Assembly (NCBI RefSeq): GCF_001906925.1
Contig: NZ_MRWQ01000007.1
Span: forward strand, 1 to 64,000
Length of the DNA: 64,000 nt
Source: Domibacillus mangrovi
GTDB lineage: Bacteria > Bacillota > Bacilli > Bacillales > Domibacillaceae
Direction of reading: 5' to 3'
A model generated the notes under the pieces. The model was not told the origin of the DNA. It searched no databases and saw only the letters and a list, made by a program, of their open reading frames with translations. Of this stretch, positions 61,295-64,000 are shown piece by piece (the stretch's first letter is position 1; each line of letters starts with the position of its first letter). The position numbers and the translations under genes were made by a program.

Positions 61295-62059
61295 TCATCC
61301 ATAAATGGATTCGATCATATCAATTTCATTAAATGTGTAAAGACGTGACGGCCGGTACGAATGACGTGTCGTTTTTTTCGGCTGCCCCGATTCGTCCAGC
61401 ACTAATTCAATAAATGGCAGTTTCGGTGCTCTCGTGAAAAAAACCGGATCGGAAGCAATTTTCGGATCATTTGTTACCGTCAACAGCACCCTCTGCAATT
61501 CAGAGAGCGTAAACTCTTCAGGTAAAAAGTTCCTCGCAGTCGTTGTGCGGATCATTTCCGAACGGATCATAGAAAGTGCATCCTTAATAATATCGCGGTG
61601 GTCAAACGCCAAATCCAATGTCAATACGTCTTCAATGCTAAACAATCGCACGTCCACCGCATCGTCAGCAGCTCGACGACTGGCAAGTGCTGATTCTGGT
61701 ACAATCGCATAAAATGCATTCGAAATAATCCAGCCACGCGGATCACGTCCCGGTGTATCATAGACACCAAAATGACGAATGTGAAGTCCTTCCACACCTG
61801 TTTCTTCCACCAACTCTCGTGCAGCAGCTTGGATACCAGTTTCATCCGGCTGAATAAAGCCACCTGGAATTGCCCATTTGCCTCCTTCGAAATTCGGATT
61901 GCCTTCACTATCTATTTCAGCACGCTGAATGAGCATCATATGAAGCGTCATATCCGGCGGCGCTTTCTCTTCTTTTTTTTCTGACAGAATCGTGAAAACT
62001 GCCATATCGGCTGTATAACCATCCGGTGTCCGATATTTTGAGGAATCGTAATTGTTCAT
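61295..62059 (-). CDS. Nudix hydrolase with NrtR-type C-terminal winged helix
   Basis: A 254-residue protein. The Nudix domain (about 15-160) has an intact box, G67-x5-E73-x7-R81-E82-x2-E85-E86-x-G88, so ADP-ribose or NAD-derivative hydrolysis is possible. The C-terminal part (about 180-254, LPEEFTLSELQRVLLTV and KKTTRHSYRPSRLY) resembles the winged helix of NrtR, the ADP-ribose-responsive repressor of NAD genes. It heads the operon with pncA and pncB. A 21-bp perfect palindrome lies just upstream. Confidence 0.88.
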   Translation of the reverse strand: MNNYDSSKYRTPDGYTADMAVFTILSEKKEEKAPPDMTLHMMLIQRAEIDSEGNPNFEGGKWAIPGGFIQPDETGIQAAARELVEETGVEGLHIRHFGVYDTPGRDPRGWIISNAFYAIVPESALASRRAADDAVDVRLFSIEDVLTLDLAFDHRDIIKDALSMIRSEMIRTTTARNFLPEEFTLSELQRVLLTVTNDPKIASDPVFFTRAPKLPFIELVLDESGQPKKTTRHSYRPSRLYTFNEIDMIESIYG

Positions 62060-62072
62060 TGGTTCCCCCCAC

Positions 62073-62093
62073 TAATTATTAATTTAATAATTA
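62073..62093. promoter_or_regulatory. 21-bp palindrome, candidate NrtR operator
   Basis: A perfect AT-only palindrome centred on position 62083 (arms TAATTATTAA), 13 bp upstream of the Nudix/NrtR start codon. It would overlap the promoter of the pnc operon. Confidence 0.6.
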
Positions 62094-62270
62094 CTAATTA
62101 TATGTCGGAATAACTCTTTTTGCAAGCAGTCTTTAAAATAAGAGATTCACTCAGCCCCGGTATTGCCCATACTCCCTGTCGAACCCCCCCTTAAACTGCT
62201 GCAGGTTATACTTTCATTCAATATGACAAGGGCTTATTCTTCTCTTTTATCTCATTCTTTTTTTATCAGA

Positions 62271-62307
62271 AAAAACTGCCGGATTCACTCTCCCGGCAGT
62301 TTTTATT
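62271..62307. terminator. Terminator after the aldo/keto reductase gene
   Basis: AAAAACTGCCGG and CCGGCAGTTTTT form a 12-bp stem with a 10-nt loop and T-runs on both strands. Confidence 0.88.
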
Positions 62308-63130
62308 ATTTTTTATTAAATTCAGCAGGTACTGGACCTGTACGTTCACCACGGTCAAGGGCTGTAATTTGATCCATATCTTCCGGCATCAATTCAAAAC
62401 CGAAGACATCGATATTTTCTTCAATGCGTGATGGTGTCACCGATTTCGGAATGACTATAGAATCGTTTTGCAAGTGCCAACGCAGAATAACTTGTGCTGG
62501 TGTTTTGCCGTGTTTTTTTGCAATCGACTGCACTGCTTCATTTTCAAAAATAGCGCCGCCCCGCATAAGCGGACCCCATGATTCCACATAGATATCATTC
62601 TCTTCACAGAATGCTTTCAGCTCTTTTTGAACAAGGTACGGGTGACATTCGATCTGATTCAAAACAGGCTTTACTTCACACTCATTCAATAAACGCTGCA
62701 AATGATCAATATTAAAATTACATACACCGATTGCTTTCACACGTCCGTCTGCATACAATTTTTCAAGCGCTTTATATGTATCCACATATGTATCTTCTGC
62801 TGGCATCGGCCAGTGTATCAAATACAAATCAAGGTAATCAAGACCGAGCTTCTCCAAGCTTTCATCAAAAGCTTTCAGCGTCTTCTCATACCCTTGATCG
62901 CTATTCCACACTTTTGTTGTAATGAATAACTCTTCACGTGCTACACCGCATTCCCGTATCGCCTTGCCTACACCACGTTCGTTTCCATAAAGGGCTGCCG
63001 TATCGATTGAACGGTAGCCTGCCCGGATAGCATTCAAAACAGCTGGCGTCGCTTCCTTATCTTCTACCTTATATACACCGTATCCAAGCTGTGGCATTTT
63101 CACTCCATTATTTAACGTAACAAATTGCAT
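62306..63130 (-). CDS. Aldo/keto reductase
   Basis: A 274-residue NADPH-dependent TIM-barrel reductase close to B. subtilis YvgN/YtbE (methylglyoxal and aldehyde reduction). Catalytic tetrad Asp43, Tyr48, Lys73 and His106. NADP-binding IPKSVTPSRIEENI near the C-terminus. SD GGGTGGAGAG. An 8-bp inverted repeat (63177-63207, ACAGCATA/TATGCTGT) lies between it and the fluoride exporter genes. Confidence 0.94.
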   Translation of the reverse strand: MQFVTLNNGVKMPQLGYGVYKVEDKEATPAVLNAIRAGYRSIDTAALYGNERGVGKAIRECGVAREELFITTKVWNSDQGYEKTLKAFDESLEKLGLDYLDLYLIHWPMPAEDTYVDTYKALEKLYADGRVKAIGVCNFNIDHLQRLLNECEVKPVLNQIECHPYLVQKELKAFCEENDIYVESWGPLMRGGAIFENEAVQSIAKKHGKTPAQVILRWHLQNDSIVIPKSVTPSRIEENIDVFGFELMPEDMDQITALDRGERTGPVPAEFNKK

Positions 63131-63176
63131 TTCTCTCCACCCTTTCCAGTGTTTACTTCACAATACAAAGTATAGC

Positions 63177-63207
63177 ACAGCATACGTTTTTCTTTCCTTT
63201 ATGCTGT
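63177..63207. repeat. Inverted repeat upstream of the aldo/keto reductase gene
   Basis: ACAGCATA (63177-63184) and TATGCTGT (63200-63207) are perfect inverted arms separated by 15 bp, just behind the fluoride exporter stop. It could terminate that transcript or act as an operator. Confidence 0.4.
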
Positions 63208-63208
63208 C

Positions 63209-63526
63209 TTACAAACCGACCCATGAGCCAAAAAATCCGGCTGCACATGTTAACACAATATAAAAAACCGCTTTTTTCATTTCCATTTTACTCGCTTCCA
63301 TCATCCATGTTGAAAACGTCGTAAACGCACCGAGAAATCCTGTTCCACATAGAAGCAATCCTTTCCCTTCTATTCCGCTTCCTATCATTAAACCAAGCAA
63401 AAACGCTCCACTGACATTCACAAACAATGTTCCATAAGGAAATGACCCTTTATTCAAACGATTTCCAAGCCAAAAACGCGTGATTGCCCCGAAAAAACCA
63501 CCTACACCTACTGCAACAAAAATCAT
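63209..63526 (-). CDS. crcB: Fluoride exporter subunit (CrcB/Fluc)
   Basis: A 105-residue, four-helix Fluc protein. GVGGFFGAITRFWLGN, FVNVSGAFLLG and TTFSTWMMEASK are the conserved helices and the phenylalanine/threonine motif lining the F- pore. It pairs with the 122-aa gene upstream, whose end it overlaps by 4 bp (ATGA); in Bacillales two different subunits form the dimer. Confidence 0.92.
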   Translation of the reverse strand: MIFVAVGVGGFFGAITRFWLGNRLNKGSFPYGTLFVNVSGAFLLGLMIGSGIEGKGLLLCGTGFLGAFTTFSTWMMEASKMEMKKAVFYIVLTCAAGFFGSWVGL

Positions 63527-63891
63527 ACAAGGCGCCCCTTCCTATCACCGAGACGTACAAAAACAAGTCCACCTACAATACTCAAAAAAAGATATAGCCA
63601 TCCTTCAAATATGTTGCCTGACTCAAACAGTGCAATCGTTTCGACACTAAATGCGGAAAACGTTGTAAAAGAACCAATCACACCTGCTGTGACCGCTTTT
63701 TGTACATCCGTTGATACCACACCGCTTAGTTTAAACGAGAGATATGGAAATAAAAAACAGCCTATATAATTAGCCAAAAGTGTCGCAACTGGAAATGAGC
63801 CGCTCCACCATAAAGCCATTAACATGCTGATGCTATACCGTAAAACCGCTCCGATCATGCCGCCAATTCCGACGAGTATGTATATGTTCAA
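63523..63891 (-). CDS. crcB: Fluoride exporter subunit (CrcB/Fluc)
   Basis: A 122-residue, four-helix Fluc protein. GIGGMIGAVLRYS, LLANYIGCFLF (pore asparagine) and TTFSAFSVETI are present. The start is TTG 63891 with AAGG 7 nt upstream. First gene of the pair, behind a sigma-A promoter. I see no fluoride riboswitch in the upstream 110 bp. Confidence 0.92.
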   Translation of the reverse strand: MNIYILVGIGGMIGAVLRYSISMLMALWWSGSFPVATLLANYIGCFLFPYLSFKLSGVVSTDVQKAVTAGVIGSFTTFSAFSVETIALFESGNIFEGWLYLFLSIVGGLVFVRLGDRKGRLV

Positions 63892-63926
63892 ACGAAAGCC
63901 TTCTTTCCGTCAATAAGTCTCTTTTA

Positions 63927-63954
63927 TCATTATTTTTAGTAGCGATTTTGTCAA
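63927..63954 (-). promoter_or_regulatory. Sigma-A promoter of the crcB pair
   Basis: On the minus strand, -35 TTGACA (63949-63954) and -10 TAATGA (63927-63932) are 16 bp apart. Confidence 0.6.
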
Positions 63955-64000
63955 GAAGCACTCATAATAGATTAGGTTGTTTTAACATGAAAAGAAAGAA

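Noticed and set aside
63892-64000. Fluoride riboswitch before the crcB pair
   Set aside because: No conserved fluoride-aptamer elements are seen between the promoter and the TTG start.

Overview
The window is chromosomal DNA from a Bacillales bacterium, most likely Bacillaceae. The evidence is the complete rsbR-S-T-U-V-W-sigB-rsbX partner-switching operon next to ndoAI-ndoA (mazEF-type), alr and acpS, in the order known from Bacillus subtilis. AGGAGG-type ribosome binding sites, frequent TTG and GTG starts, and Gram-positive envelope genes agree with this. I cannot name the genus or species from sequence alone.

Layout. Positions 1-1160 hold ten tRNA genes on the minus strand that lead into the 5' end of a 16S rRNA gene, cut by the window edge. 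From 1.3 to 17.2 kb, nearly everything is on the minus strand: ddl, murF, an esterase, cshA, acpS, a YdcC-like lipoprotein, alr, ndoAI-ndoA, the rsb/sigB operon, tex and a SprT-like gene. From 17.4 to 27.6 kb, mostly plus strand, lie a dicarboxylate-type symporter, mgtE, a CorC-type CBS protein, and a membrane-lipid/envelope group (polysaccharide deacetylase, two DedA proteins, an MGDG-synthase-like glycosyltransferase, cardiolipin synthase). From 28 to 32 kb is a five-gene minus-strand operon (DUF4178, PspA/IM30, DUF4247 lipoprotein, DUF350, membrane-fused spermidine-synthase-like protein) behind a very good ECF-sigma (sigma-W type) promoter. From 32 to 45 kb are a lipid kinase, a HAD hydrolase, a sigma-B-promoter gene of unknown function, a YvbH-like PH-domain gene and a lipoprotein gene (both with ECF-type promoters), ppaC, MFS transporters, an SDR/lactonase pair and a broken LysR regulator. 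From 45.2 to 49.1 kb is a TPP-riboswitch operon, tenI-thiO-thiS-thiG-thiF. From 49 to 64 kb are a MarR (MhqR-like)/DoxX/WrbA quinone-stress group, SulP and BCCT transporters, a YugO-like K+ channel, an ABC exporter, a Nudix/NrtR-like regulator with pncA-pncB for NAD salvage, an aldo/keto reductase and a pair of fluoride exporters.

Themes. Stress control recurs: sigma-B and its regulators, one gene with a separate sigma-B-like promoter, and three sites matching the ECF consensus (TGAAAC, 16 bp, CGTA). A family of about 155-170 bp palindromic repeats occurs at four loci. The repeats are bounded by TTTAT and TTCACTTTAT-like ends and look like non-autonomous IS200/IS605-type relics. One copy supplies the last codons of the symporter gene and another sits in the ppaC promoter region. 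The best candidates for new biology are the PspA/DUF350/aminopropyltransferase-like operon with its ECF promoter, the repeat family, a hairpin-spaced ribosome binding site before the minimal CorC-like gene, and several very small genes in gaps.
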